Source: Vulcanisaeta distributa JCM 11213 (lineage in GTDB: Archaea > Thermoproteota > Thermoprotei > Thermoproteales > Thermocladiaceae). From it: DNA of 64,000 nt. A model generated the notes under the pieces. It had not been told where the DNA came from. It did no database searches and was given only the letters and a program-made list of their open reading frames with translations. Position numbers and translations under genes: made by a program. The number at the start of each line of letters is the position of its first letter. Within the stretch, counting starts at the first letter, position 1. Positions 43,830-52,742 of this stretch are shown here, piece by piece. The stretch is from contig BBCS01000002.1 of the NCBI GenBank assembly GCA_001316125.1, forward strand, positions 248,001 through 312,000, read 5' to 3'.

Positions 43830-44574
43830 GTGAGGCTAGTATATGTATTGTTAATTATAGCCCTGGCCATCTCATTGTCAATCTTCACGTATTATGCGTA
43901 TCAATACTCAATAAAGCCCATGATGTGCGCGTGCCCCCCCGCAGTCCTACTAAATAACGTATATAGCACCTACGTGTACTACGGCGATAAATTGATTTTA
44001 TCATAAGTGGTACGCCGAGACTTGGCCTGTGTCCTGTTGCGATAACTTCCCAGGGCTTACTCCACCAATAACCTTCATCCAGGCAATCAATGAGACAAAT
44101 TGCGCGCAGATCACAGGTATAACAACGCCGCCTGGCATCATTAATTATACCTGCATCGTGGCTCATAGCGGTAATTCCATAATTGTAATACCATCAAGGA
44201 TAGTGGCTCAGGAGGATAGGGCATGTAGTATTGAGAGGTTGTTACTGCGTTCCCTCACTTATGACGAGGTTGGGCTAACCACGTTGTATGGTAATACGAT
44301 GATTTTCATAATGGGTATACCAGTTATCGAGGGGGGGTTCATCGGCAGTAATAGGTTTTTCCTGTCCAGCCAGGAATTCATAGTTAACATTACTAGGGTT
44401 GGTAATTACGTAATTGCCTACGTAAGTTGCATTGAATTAACGATGAGTGCGGAGTCGATGAGTGTGAAGACTGGCATCACGCATTTGGTTGGTACCATAA
44501 CCGTGCAATATTACTACTCAACTAATGTTAACGAGACTAATACAGTAATCATAAGGTTAACGCCAAGGCAGTAA
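43830..44574 (+). CDS. Membrane-anchored protein, stand-alone homologue of the glutamic peptidase N-domain
   Basis: GTG at 43830 gives RLVYVLLIIALAISLSIFTY, an N-terminal anchor, then a Cys pair MMCACPP. After one frame break near 44003 come NETNCAQITGITTPPGIINY, FIMGIPVIEGGFIGS and NITRVGNYVIAYVSCIEL, ending VIIRLTPRQ. These four segments match, in the same order, residues in the N-terminal part of the gene at 54550 (SEQHCVNLTGIAPPPVGVAN, LLMGIPPVREYVG, TTRVGNYLVINVVG, VTLMPRS). There is no peptidase domain here. It could be a free inhibitor or chaperone of such a peptidase; this is inference. Confidence 0.7.
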
Positions 44575-44575
44575 C

Positions 44576-45018
44576 CTAAGCATCGATATTATTACTCACG
44601 GCATAATCATACAACTTAATGGCAATCCTCAATAAGTCCCTATACAATGCCCTGGCCAGGATTTCGCGGAGGACATCGATAGAGATCTGCGAGTAATTAT
44701 GCACTAGGACATTCCTGAAGCCTATCATCCTCCTAAAGACCCTCGAGTCATCACCACTTATAACACCGACCTGGCTCAGGTAAATGGGTATTTCTGAGTA
44801 CGTTGATGGCGCCTTAAGCCTCTCTCAACCATTATGTGAGAGCCCATGTCGATTAATGCCTGTATTGCGACCTGTAACATATGTAACACGGCGTTCAGTA
44901 GTACGTAATCATTAAGTAACTCGTTAACACCGTACCTGGAGACCAGGGTGTCAACCTCCTCAACATTCCTCTTAATAACCGCCAACAAATCACCTAGTCG
45001 GCCCACGCAACTCACCAA
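44576..45018 (-). CDS. hepT: HepT-like HEPN toxin
   Basis: DUF86-type HEPN RNase/toxin. LLNAVLHMLQVAIQALIDMG is the conserved helix pair; after a frame break near 44820 follow YSEIPIYLSQVGVIS and the active-site motif FRNVLVHNYSQI (R-x4-H-x-Y). The H-x-Y Tyr is the residue adenylylated by MntA in studied type VII systems. It ends TAG at 44576-44578, adjacent to the convergent 43830 gene. Its start overlaps the end of the mntA-like gene, so they form an operon with the antitoxin first. Confidence 0.85.
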
Positions 45019-45456
45019 CCCTCCTCCTAATCAACTCATTAAGTCCATTAGCTCGTAAGAACACTTGGTAATCACCGTAGAGACTAACCGCCCTAACAAC
45101 CTCCCTAATGAATACCCCCACGGTCACCAATGTAGACAGGCACACCCTGAGCCAAAGCCCTAAACCTAACCTCAAGGGGGCAGTAGTGGGTCATTAAGCA
45201 CGGCAACGTCAACCCTATCCTCAGGAACACCCAGTGCCAGGGCAAGGTCACTAATGAGCATGGGTAATACATCAACAATGTCAACACCGTCCCTAAACAA
45301 CACCGCAACATCCACATCACTAAGGGGGGGACCAAACACGCCATAAACCAGCGAGCCGTAAAGCACGGCAAACTGAATAAAATCCTTATAATTATTAATA
45401 ATTACATTCCTAACAACACCCAACACCCTAAGGCACTGCTCACTACATGCACCCAT
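44990..45456 (-). CDS. mntA: MntA-like nucleotidyltransferase antitoxin
   Basis: Minimal nucleotidyltransferase that in type VII toxin-antitoxin systems adenylylates HepT. The motif LYGSLVYGVFGPPLSDVDVA is GSx(10-11)DxD with one residue more than usual, at the G7 tract 45325-45331. The chain continues DRVDVAVLND, then after a break near 45175 LEVRFRALAQGVPVY, and after another near 45110 VFIREVVRAVSLYGDYQVFL. About 155 residues. It precedes and overlaps hepT. Confidence 0.83.
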
Positions 45457-45550
45457 TTAAAATAAGGAGTAATAGCCGATTTAAAAGGACTTATGGCTAA
45501 GTGAGCATGAATGTATAAAGAATTTAAGAATACCCAAGGAATTACTCAAA

Positions 45551-47031
45551 ATGGTTAGGCGAATCAATACCAAGGCATTGATAATAATAATCATTATAGC
45601 GTTAGTAATTACCGATGCATACTCAATCTACACGTACTTACTGTCACCACCATTACCCTACGTAAGGGTGCTTGGCTATTATGGGGATTATGACGCAGCC
45701 AGTGTGTATAAAGGCATGCTAGTACTTTATGATGTATCGTTGGCTTCAATAAACCTTAAGGGAGTGAATATAACCAGTGGTAAGTATATTTGGATAGACA
45801 CCATCTACATACCAGGTCTCCTTCCACTAATACGCTTCATACCAATTAGTAATAAGTTATTCGTCGCAACGTATAGTCTTTATGGGGGGGGTATATATGA
45901 TGACCAGGAATCGCCGATTGTGGCTAACGTAACCATGATTAACATATTTACGGGAAAGATCATTAACTATACGGTACTGGCGGCAGTATCATCAACGAGG
46001 TATTACATGGCTATGGATGCCATAGGTGATGATGTGTATGTGGTGATAATACCATTGAGCGATCCGTTAAGGCCTGTAAATACCACGATAATTGACCTCA
46101 GGCTGTTAGGCAGAGAACCATATAGTGTTGAGGTTTGGCGTACTGAGGTTGTTAATTCCCGTATGCCACTCTCAATAGTTACGATGGGAATTAAGAGGTT
46201 TGGTAACTACGTCCTAGTAACAGTATCGTGCAATGATAAACCCCTCACATACATGTTAAATGCAAGTAATGGTAAGTTAATGCTAAGAGCTGACGTGGGC
46301 TCAGGCGTGTACGGCATTGCTGGAGACACATTGATTTACAAGTGCGGAGGTAAAATTTGTGGGTTAGACTTCATTAGCAATAGAACGTGGAAACTACCAA
46401 TAATTGGCAGCGTAACATCAATAACAATCAGTGGAGACAGGGCTGGTACTGATAACCACGGGGGGGTACACGATATGGGTCTACGGCATTTCAAGCAACG
46501 GATCATTAATATTCCGCAGGGAATTATGGACATACACAGCGCCACTAATGCCATGCTCGGTGGGGGGGCTTAGGTACACGTTCATGGCTAAGTCATACCC
46601 AATCAGGGACTACGCACTAATAATCATACTCCCCCGAGGGAATACGGTACATCAGCGGCGGAGGATTCGGCTGCATGCCCCAATCAATAGTAATCCTAAA
46701 CCCAAGCAATGGCCATGTAGTAGTAAGCGTTACCAAACCCGCCTGGATCGCGTACCTATACGCATACCCATACTCATTCAACAACCTCTGGCAAGCACTG
46801 GATATTAACTACCTAAGCAATGACTACGTGGTATACTCAATAAACAACGCCCTAAACTCACGCACATTCCACTACCAATACTCCTACTACCTAACAACAC
46901 CCAAAGCCATAACCAACGAATGGTAGTACTACCTAATAAACGACACACCATACATGGCGCTCACCACAACCGCACTATTAATCACATTGGTTATACTTTA
47001 CGAGTCAATCATATGGCGCGATCATCCTTAG
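45551..47031 (+). CDS. Membrane-anchored beta-propeller-like protein with in-frame TAG
   Basis: N-terminal anchor ALIIIIIIALVITDAYSIYT, then repeated four-strand blades (YKGMLVLYDVSLASINLKG, GDDVYVVIIPLSD, GNYVLVTVSCNDKPLTYML, IYKCGGKICGLDF, TTGGYTIWVYGISSNGS) typical of PQQ-like propellers. Breaks near 46440 and at 46633 (C5 where C4 fits). At 46924-46926 an in-frame TAG follows ITNEW, but the same frame continues YYLINDTPYMALTTTALL into a C-terminal membrane helix and stops at 47029-47031. So the chain was probably anchored at both ends. Outer-face protein of unknown partner. Confidence 0.65.
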
Positions 47032-47054
47032 AGTTAAACGACAAAGCACTAAGG

Positions 47055-47597
47055 CTAAATAACGACACTGCATAAGGCCTTACTAAACAGCTGCCTTGCT
47101 ATTGACGTCGATATGAAGACCTCTATGAACGCAGCCACCACTATCGCGGCAATTCCAAAGGCGAGGAGTTTCCAATAACCCACGTCACCATTATGGTACT
47201 TAACACCAGCCAACGCAAACAACGAGTAACCAAGTAACTCAATAACTCCGTGAGGAAGCAGGGGTATTAAGGCCATGAGACTCCTCACAGTGAAAGACGC
47301 GGAGAACCCAACATACAAAACCCTCAGTAAACAACACGAGATAGGCTATAAACAACGAATAACTAACTAAGAAAACCGCCAACGAAAAAGACACATTCCT
47401 AACAATTATTATTATGAGCAAGCCCAGTGGCGATACATCATACACCGTATGCAGCATACGCCATGCGAAGAGACAAAACCCAACAAAACACCACCCACAA
47501 CACCAACCCACATAATAACCTCACCACCCAAAACGGCATAAACACTCCTAATACAAACCACCCCTAAACAATACATGCACGTAAAGGGCATAGACAA
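47055..47597 (-). CDS. SpoIIM/DUF95 family membrane protein
   Basis: About 180 residues with five hydrophobic helices, three frame breaks. The family signature is clear: IIIIVRNVSFSLAVFLVSYS (helix with Asn), TEGFVYVGF (the NGFxxG position), LIPLLPHGVIELLGYSLFAL (PHGxxE) and AAFIEVFISTSI (the EvF tail). SpoIIM homologues include the DUF95 proteins of circular bacteriocin clusters and ATPase-free membrane factors of unknown mechanism. It overlaps the end of the M48-like gene by 50 bp, same strand, hence translationally linked. Confidence 0.8.
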
Positions 47598-48986
47598 GGG
47601 GGGGCAACACCGAATATAGTAAGTAATTCAAGGCGGTGAATATCGCCGTGAGGACAGCGGCAATTATAAAGGCACGACCCATACTACGCAGGGTAAGCCA
47701 AGAAACTAACGACAGAAGCAAAAACGAGACCAGCGTGGCCGTAATATTCGAGTAAAGCCATACATGATAGACAAGATATAAGGCGGGAGATGCGGCAAAG
47801 ACCATCGTAAATATCGACGCACCCATCATGGAGAGATCCATGACAGACTCATCACCCAAGCCCCCCACTAAACAATCTAACGATTGGCCTAAAAACAACA
47901 CCAAGCAAGATAGTTAGTAGGAATGAACCAATGACGACTCCAACGTAAATAAGCGACGCTAACCTAAGATAAACACTAGGTAAATCATATGTGGGGGGGA
48001 CAACGATGAGGAAGCCGGCAAATAAGGACGCAAGCAGTGGAAATTCCCAGGGCGCGTAGGCACCTATGACATCACCCCTCGACAACACCAAGTCCCTCCT
48101 ACCGGGTGGGTGATCCTGGACCTAACGGGGGGGGCTCTCCTCGGGTCGTCAATGCCATAGAGCGACCTAAGTATTACCCTAAAGTAATCCAGGGACTTAG
48201 GCCCCAACCTAGCATAGGCAGCCCTATCAGCAAGTAATTCGAAGGACCTAGTCAACACTAAGATTAACGCGGCAAGAAGGGGGGGCAACGCAGCCCACAG
48301 CATTGAGTAACCCCCTAACACCGTAGTAAATCAGGGTGGGCAAACTAATGAATAAAATTGCGTTGAGTATCACGGTATGCTTATACCTGGCGTGATAGCC
48401 CTCATGCGCATTAATAACCTCGATAACACCACCCTCATATTCCTCGGGATGCATTAGAATGATTAAATCATGGTAAAGCATGCTTATGGTATAACCACCA
48501 TACTTACTATCGCTGATTAAACGAATCAATGCGCGCCCACCCCCCATGAACACCCTGATCCTTAACACCCCTAATGTAGGTGTAGATCAGAGCTTCATTA
48601 ATCAGCATCGACAATACGAAGTAGGCAATGATGAAACCCACGAAGTAACCTATCGAAAGCCTAAACAGGTAATGAAAAGACACGAAGACGAGGACCGTAA
48701 GTTCCACGGTGAGTAACACCGCAAGCAATGTAATGGCGTTAATCACCACACGCCGCAGCACCTCATCCCTAACAGACCCAAACACCGCGCGGTATACTCC
48801 ACGAACGAGATAAGCAATCATTAAAATGCTCAACACCTCACCCACAACAAAGTTCAGGATAGGCGAAGGCCTCACTTTATTAAGAACCCCAGACAGGTAT
48901 AACTCCGCGAAAAATACCAGTACGGCTATTAAGATGCCGAAAAATAAATTATAAATCTTCGTTGTTTTTAATTTAATCGTCGGCAT
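47548..48986 (-). CDS. Multi-helix membrane metallopeptidase, M48-like
   Basis: About 475 residues. Four to five helices come first (IYNLFFGILIAVLVFFAELY onward). Then a cytosolic-looking loop with the zinc motif NAHEGYHARYKHT (HExxH, near 48440), and after another helix the third ligand in FELLADRAAYARLG (E-x3-D). This order is that of M48/HtpX/BlaR1-type intramembrane-associated peptidases. More helices follow. Breaks at 48540-48565 (C tract), 48310, 48110 and 47880. Downstream of a small hydrophobic peptide by 15 bp and overlapping the SpoIIM gene. Likely peptide maturation or signalling. Confidence 0.78.
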
Positions 48987-49000
48987 TACCTACTACACCA

Positions 49001-49306
49001 TCATGCAATACCCACAGTAATAGCAATGCAGGCCCAAGGTGATGGACTATTAAGTGCACCCCAACCATGAGTGGCTCCTAAGTAAATCGAGTAAGCACAG
49101 TTTCCCACATATCCTCCCCAAAACGCGACTCCAGTTCCAAAACCAGCCGCAAAAGTTGCCGCAGCCACTATATCACCAACACCCAACGTACCTATACCTA
49201 AGGCGATTGCTGGCGCTGCAAACTCAAAAAGCAACATGATTGACACCGCAACAACCGCCTCAATAATTTCCTTCCTACGCATTGCCTTAGTACCCACAGA
49301 CCACAT
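49001..49306 (-). CDS. Small hydrophobic peptide precursor, possible bacteriocin-like peptide
   Basis: 101 codons from ATG 49306, or 93 from the Met of MRRKEIIEAVV. A basic N-terminus and hydrophobic helix (VVAVSIMLLFEFAAPAIA) form a signal-like leader. The remaining 66 residues are almost uncharged (one Asp, one His), over 30 percent Gly plus Ala, with two Cys (GNCAYSIY, PWACIAI) and the end ITVGIA. Size and composition resemble circular bacteriocin cores. No database family recognised. First gene of an operon with the M48-like peptidase and SpoIIM protein. Alternatives: pilin-like subunit, holin, or a membrane subunit. Confidence 0.6.
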   Translation of the reverse strand: MWSVGTKAMRRKEIIEAVVAVSIMLLFEFAAPAIALGIGTLGVGDIVAAATFAAGFGTGVAFWGGYVGNCAYSIYLGATHGWGALNSPSPWACIAITVGIA

Positions 49307-49328
49307 ACATTGATTTACTTATTTTATC

Positions 49329-49344
49329 TGATATATATATATAT
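49329..49344 (-). promoter_or_regulatory. TATA box of the peptide-peptidase-SpoIIM operon
   Basis: A run of alternating AT (TGATATATATATATAT) lies 23-38 bp before the ATG at 49306, the archaeal leaderless distance. No other promoter is seen before 47055. Confidence 0.5.
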
Positions 49345-49445
49345 TACGCCACCAACCACCCAAAACAACACCTAAATACAGCCAACACCCAAAACCAAAC
49401 AAAAGAAAAGGAAAAAGAAACAAAACAAATTTTTAACAAGCAAAA

Positions 49446-49604
49446 CTACGAAACCTGCTGACCCTGACCAAGCCTAAAAAGCAAACGCCTATAATTACGA
49501 CTATTCCTCCTCCTAGGAATAAGATTCCTCCTAGGCTTAGGCGGAATCCTAGGCGTCTGACTCCTCACCTTACCCGCCTTTGTAAGGCTGCCGTGGGACG
49601 GTAC
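49446..49604 (-). CDS. rps30e: 30S ribosomal protein S30e, start codon abnormal
   Basis: Minus-strand reading gives [20 protein letters not shown] followed by [20 protein letters not shown] and QGQQVS, stop at 49446-49448. This is the whole archaeal S30e: [21 protein letters not shown], and IPRRRNxRNY. 52 residues, very basic. The codon in the start position is GTA (49602-49604), and no ATG, GTG or TTG lies between it and an upstream in-frame TGA. A substitution or sequence error at the start codon is likely. Too short for most gene callers. Confidence 0.93.
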   Translation of the reverse strand, partial: VPSHGSLTKAGKVRSQTPRIPPKPRRNLIPRRRNSRNYRRLLFRLGQGQQVS

Positions 49605-49677
49605 GTCTAATCACCTATCAACATTCAAATTGAGGTTCTATTTAAGTGTTTCCTCATTAACTAATGAGGTTATTGAC

Positions 49678-49893
49678 TTAACGGTGATTTCCTGTCTCCT
49701 TAGCTGTGATGGGTATTTTATCGATATCCATCCCCATTTCTAGGAGAAGGAACTTCGAAATGTAGTGTTGCTTATCTGGCCAGTGGATTACATAGGCCTG
49801 CCTATACTTGCCCTTGGTCTTTATGATTAATGTTCCATAATTACCACATTTGGGGGGGCATCGAATCCTTATGCCCGTGTTTATGTAGACCAT
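49678..49893 (-). CDS. Small zinc-ribbon protein
   Basis: 71 residues, intact. RIRCPPKCGNYGTLIIKTKG then AYVIHWPDKQHYISKFLLLE resembles the N-terminal domain of the membrane protein at 41263-42102 (CPKCGNRGVLIIK, YYRHGRTWHYIG). The C7 tract 49852-49858 puts an extra residue in CPPKCG (expected CPKCG). Divergent from the PaRep2b-like gene, 10 bp between starts, so they may share control. Role unknown; DNA-binding or regulatory is plausible. Confidence 0.6.
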   Translation of the reverse strand: MVYINTGIRIRCPPKCGNYGTLIIKTKGKYRQAYVIHWPDKQHYISKFLLLEMGMDIDKIPITAKETGNHR

Positions 49894-49903
49894 TGCACCT
49901 AAC

Positions 49904-51517
49904 TTGGTGCAAGGGCTTTATAATGCTATCCCTCATTTAACGTTCAATTTTACATTATACCAATTGGGGGTAATGCTCAAATACCCGTGGTTAAGGGCGT
50001 TAACTATGGCCATAATTCAGGACTTGACGAAGGACTTACATGGCTCAGAGATTAGGTTGCCGGAGCTCAACAACCTGCTGACGAACTTAAGCAATGAGAT
50101 ATTAAGCAATTGGGATGAAATAAAGCGTAATAGCGTTAAGAGTGTGCGAAGTTCAGGGTTAGGCGCTAGGATGCACGAGTTAAACGAATCGTTTAAATTA
50201 AGTATTGAGTTAGATGAGGCGAATATTGACCGCGACACCCTAAGGCAGGTCTTGGCAGGACTCGCAATAAGTGACGTGTACTTAAGCGATGGCATATCAT
50301 CAACATCAACACCGGATCCGCGTCTAACATCATCATTCATATTCGCGGTAGGGAACTACCTACGTGAGAAGAAATTAACAGCACGCTTCTACATAACAGC
50401 GGCAGAGGGAAAGAGGGGGGGACTATCCGTCTCATACCACGTGGTTATTACGAATAAACACGATCTAGACATATTCAGGGTTAATAGCAACAAGGCCCAA
50501 GACCTCCTCAGTAATCCCAGAATACCCGACTACCTAACTCCCTGGCTCAGAAACGCCATAAACAACTGGAACAGCGTTAAAGTGAAGAAGCAGGTTAGGT
50601 TTGTTTACTATGCTGTTGGTGGGTTGTTGGGTAGGGCTTCGTTGTTTGGTTGGTTTTTGGGTGATGGTGTGTTAGGTCACGTTAATCGCGGTTCCTTTGA
50701 CGTTGGTTTTTCGTTTGTGGCTGATGATCCTGTGAGGAGGTTTATGGGTGAGTTTTTGTGTAGGTTTTATGGCTGTTCTGGCAGGTTTTTCGGCGGTTCC
50801 TCGGCTAGGGATAGCGAGCACTATATTCTCTGCCCGGTTAAGGCGTTAGTGATTAGTGACATTGTTGATCTAGCCAGTGCGTGGCCAGCTTACGGGCTTA
50901 CTGATAGGGTTGTTAAGTTGGTAAATGCCGTTAGATACTCAACGCCCTGCCTGAGTTATGCGAGGTACCCAGTCATTAACGTGCTTGGTCATGAATTGAT
51001 ATTAAGGAAGCATAACATGGGCCGTGGATGGTACTTAAGCAAGTCAACTAGTGATAGTGGCTTGGCAATGGCCATAGCCAACGATTTGAGGGCGGCTGGA
51101 TTCAACGTCAACGTTCATAACCGTGGTGGTAAGTTCGAGGTATACGTGTCCATTGAGGATACTAGGCGTATTCTGAGGATGCTTGGTGTTTATGAGAGGT
51201 TTTATGGTGGGCCGAGGAGGTTGCCGAGTGTTGAGGAGGTGGTCGGTGTGCTTAGGCGGTATGGTATTAGGAGGTGGCATGTGCATGTGTCTAGGGCTCG
51301 TAATGGTAATGGTTATGAGTATACCGAGGCCTGCGTATTGATCTCCCTGGGTGATTCCGAGAGGGCCAGGAGGCTTAGGGATGAGCTTGTTGGGCTTGGT
51401 GTTAGGGTTCGTAAGGTTGTGTGGGGGGGCACGGTCATTGTCTGCAGGACTGAGGATAGGCTGCTTTTAACGAAGGCCTTAAGTACCATGGGCCTAGGTG
51501 GTGTGGATTCCACCTAA
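49904..51517 (+). CDS. PaRep2b-like / LAGLIDADG-related protein
   Basis: 537 residues, intact. The first half is helical with no clear family. Residues 225-300 hold FGWFLGDGVLGHVNRGSFDV and DDPVRRFMGEFLCRFYGC, a LAGLIDADG-like FLxDG core, and a second related repeat around VEEVVGVLRRYGIRRWHVHV with RLRDELVGLGVRVRKVVWGG. Such two-repeat proteins are found as PaRep2b elements in Thermoproteales. The codon style changes sharply near 50580, from A/C-rich to T/G-rich, so the gene may be a fusion of two origins. TTG 49904 is the assigned start, a later one is possible. Confidence 0.6.
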   Translation: MVQGLYNAIPHLTFNFTLYQLGVMLKYPWLRALTMAIIQDLTKDLHGSEIRLPELNNLLTNLSNEILSNWDEIKRNSVKSVRSSGLGARMHELNESFKLSIELDEANIDRDTLRQVLAGLAISDVYLSDGISSTSTPDPRLTSSFIFAVGNYLREKKLTARFYITAAEGKRGGLSVSYHVVITNKHDLDIFRVNSNKAQDLLSNPRIPDYLTPWLRNAINNWNSVKVKKQVRFVYYAVGGLLGRASLFGWFLGDGVLGHVNRGSFDVGFSFVADDPVRRFMGEFLCRFYGCSGRFFGGSSARDSEHYILCPVKALVISDIVDLASAWPAYGLTDRVVKLVNAVRYSTPCLSYARYPVINVLGHELILRKHNMGRGWYLSKSTSDSGLAMAIANDLRAAGFNVNVHNRGGKFEVYVSIEDTRRILRMLGVYERFYGGPRRLPSVEEVVGVLRRYGIRRWHVHVSRARNGNGYEYTEACVLISLGDSERARRLRDELVGLGVRVRKVVWGGTVIVCRTEDRLLLTKALSTMGLGGVDST

Positions 51518-51522
51518 GCCGC

Positions 51523-51900
51523 CTAGTATAGGAGTAGTGTCCTCTCCCTTAAGCGGCCGGTCACTGGGTCGATCTCGAGCTCGAGGACCTCGAGGGTGGT
51601 TACGCCGATTAGGACCTTATCGATTACGTCGGAAACAAGCACTGGAACAACCTCACCCCCCCTTCCCTCAACCTCAACCCAGGCTCTAGACCCATCAACC
51701 TCAATAACCCCCCCAGCCCCCCCAGTCTCAACCCTAGACTTGCCGGTAATCACCAGGCCAAGTTCATTGGCCAGTGAGCGTGGTATCACGGTTAAGGTTG
51801 CGCCCGTGTCTACCAGGGCCTTAACCTCAATAACTCTACTCAAGTCAATGCTACCAATCCTTGCGTTAACCCAAACGTGCCTCATCAATGAGTAATGCAT
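51523..51900 (-). CDS. Retropepsin-like (clan AA) aspartyl protease, second copy
   Basis: 125 residues, intact. VWVNARIGSIDLS, then the active site EVKALVDTGATLTVIPRSLA, Gly-rich flap region with several C7 tracts (51656-51662, 51711-51716, 51718-51723), and VLIGVTTLEVLELEIDPVTG ending RLRERTLLLY. It matches the copy at 15248-15627 along the whole length. Tail-to-tail with the PaRep2b-like gene and back-to-back with the HEPN/MNT operon. Role unknown; archaeal homologues are often near toxin-antitoxin genes. Confidence 0.8.
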   Translation of the reverse strand: MHYSLMRHVWVNARIGSIDLSRVIEVKALVDTGATLTVIPRSLANELGLVITGKSRVETGGAGGVIEVDGSRAWVEVEGRGGEVVPVLVSDVIDKVLIGVTTLEVLELEIDPVTGRLRERTLLLY

Positions 51901-51957
51901 TGCGGGTTTAATAACCCTTTAATACAAGCCTTAAGACGGGGGGGTGGCCGTGGATAG

Positions 51958-52319
51958 TTGAGTGAGGCTGAGAGGTGGCTTAGGCAAGCCCTCAGGGACC
52001 TGGACGCCGCCAGGGGGGGTAGCTTGGCTGGTGGTTACTATGAGTGGGCATGCTTCCAGGCCCAGCAGGCTGCTGAAAAGGCCGTTAAGGCCCTGCTTCA
52101 CGGGCTTGGCGTAGGCGCGTGGGGGGGCATAGTATAGTTGAGCTCCTTGACATACTTAAGGATAGGTACTGTGTCGAGGGATTGATGCCATTGGCTAGGG
52201 AGTTAGATAGGCACTACATACCCGCAAGGTACCCAAACTCCTTCGAAAGTGGATACCCCGCGATGTATTACGATAATGAGACTGCGGAAAGGCTATTAAG
52301 GCTGCCGAGGCAATCATAA
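51958..52319 (+). CDS. HEPN domain protein of a HEPN/MNT toxin-antitoxin pair
   Basis: TTG at 51958 gives LSEAERWLRQALRDLDAA, then SLAGGYYEWACFQAQQAAEK and AVKALLHGLGVGAWG, the classical HEPN helices. The G7 tract at 52122-52128 breaks the frame in the middle of the motif WGHSIVELL; G5 restores it. The rest reads ELDRHYIPARYPNSF and ends at TAA 52317-52319. The NTase gene starts one base later. Toxin candidate RNase; unlike HepT it is of the PF05168 subtype. Confidence 0.87.
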
Positions 52320-52320
52320 C

Positions 52321-52742
52321 GTGGGTGAGGGGGGGGAGACTGAGGGAGCTTGGCTTAGCGACTTAAGGAAATACGTCAGCAACATATCATCCGCAATACC
52401 AGTTGAGGCTATTATACTGTACGGCTCAGCGGCGAGGGACCTAAACGGGGGGGCCTGGAGCGACATTGATGTCCTAGTGGTCAGCGATGCCTTCAGGGGG
52501 GGCATTCCCATACCGGACAGAATCAGTCTCCTCCTCAGGTTCAAGAGGGGGGGGCGTATTGAGGCATTGGGCTACACATTTGATGAATTGGTCAGGATGG
52601 TTAATGCCATGAACCACTGGCATTAAATGCATTAATCGAGGGTAGAATTATCGTGGGTAGTGACAGGGTTAGGAAGCTGGCTGAGGAGACTAGGAAACGC
52701 TTCATAAGGAGAGGTAGGGCGTGGTTCATGATACCAGGTTAA
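52321..52742 (+). CDS. MNT nucleotidyltransferase of the HEPN/MNT pair
   Basis: GTG at 52321. Core AIILYGSAARDLNGGAWSDI then DVLVVS gives GSx10DxD. After a frame break near 52613 it continues LALNALIEGRIIVGSDRVRK and ends RAWFMIPG, TAA at 52740-52742. Four G7/G8 tracts in 240 bp add Gly residues (MGEGGE, NGGAW, FRGGIP, KRGGRI). Cotranscribed with the HEPN gene. The likely antitoxin. Confidence 0.87.

Noticed and set aside
46924..46926. Pyrrolysine at TAG
   Set aside because: No Pyl genes in the window, only one gene affected, and a base error is more likely.
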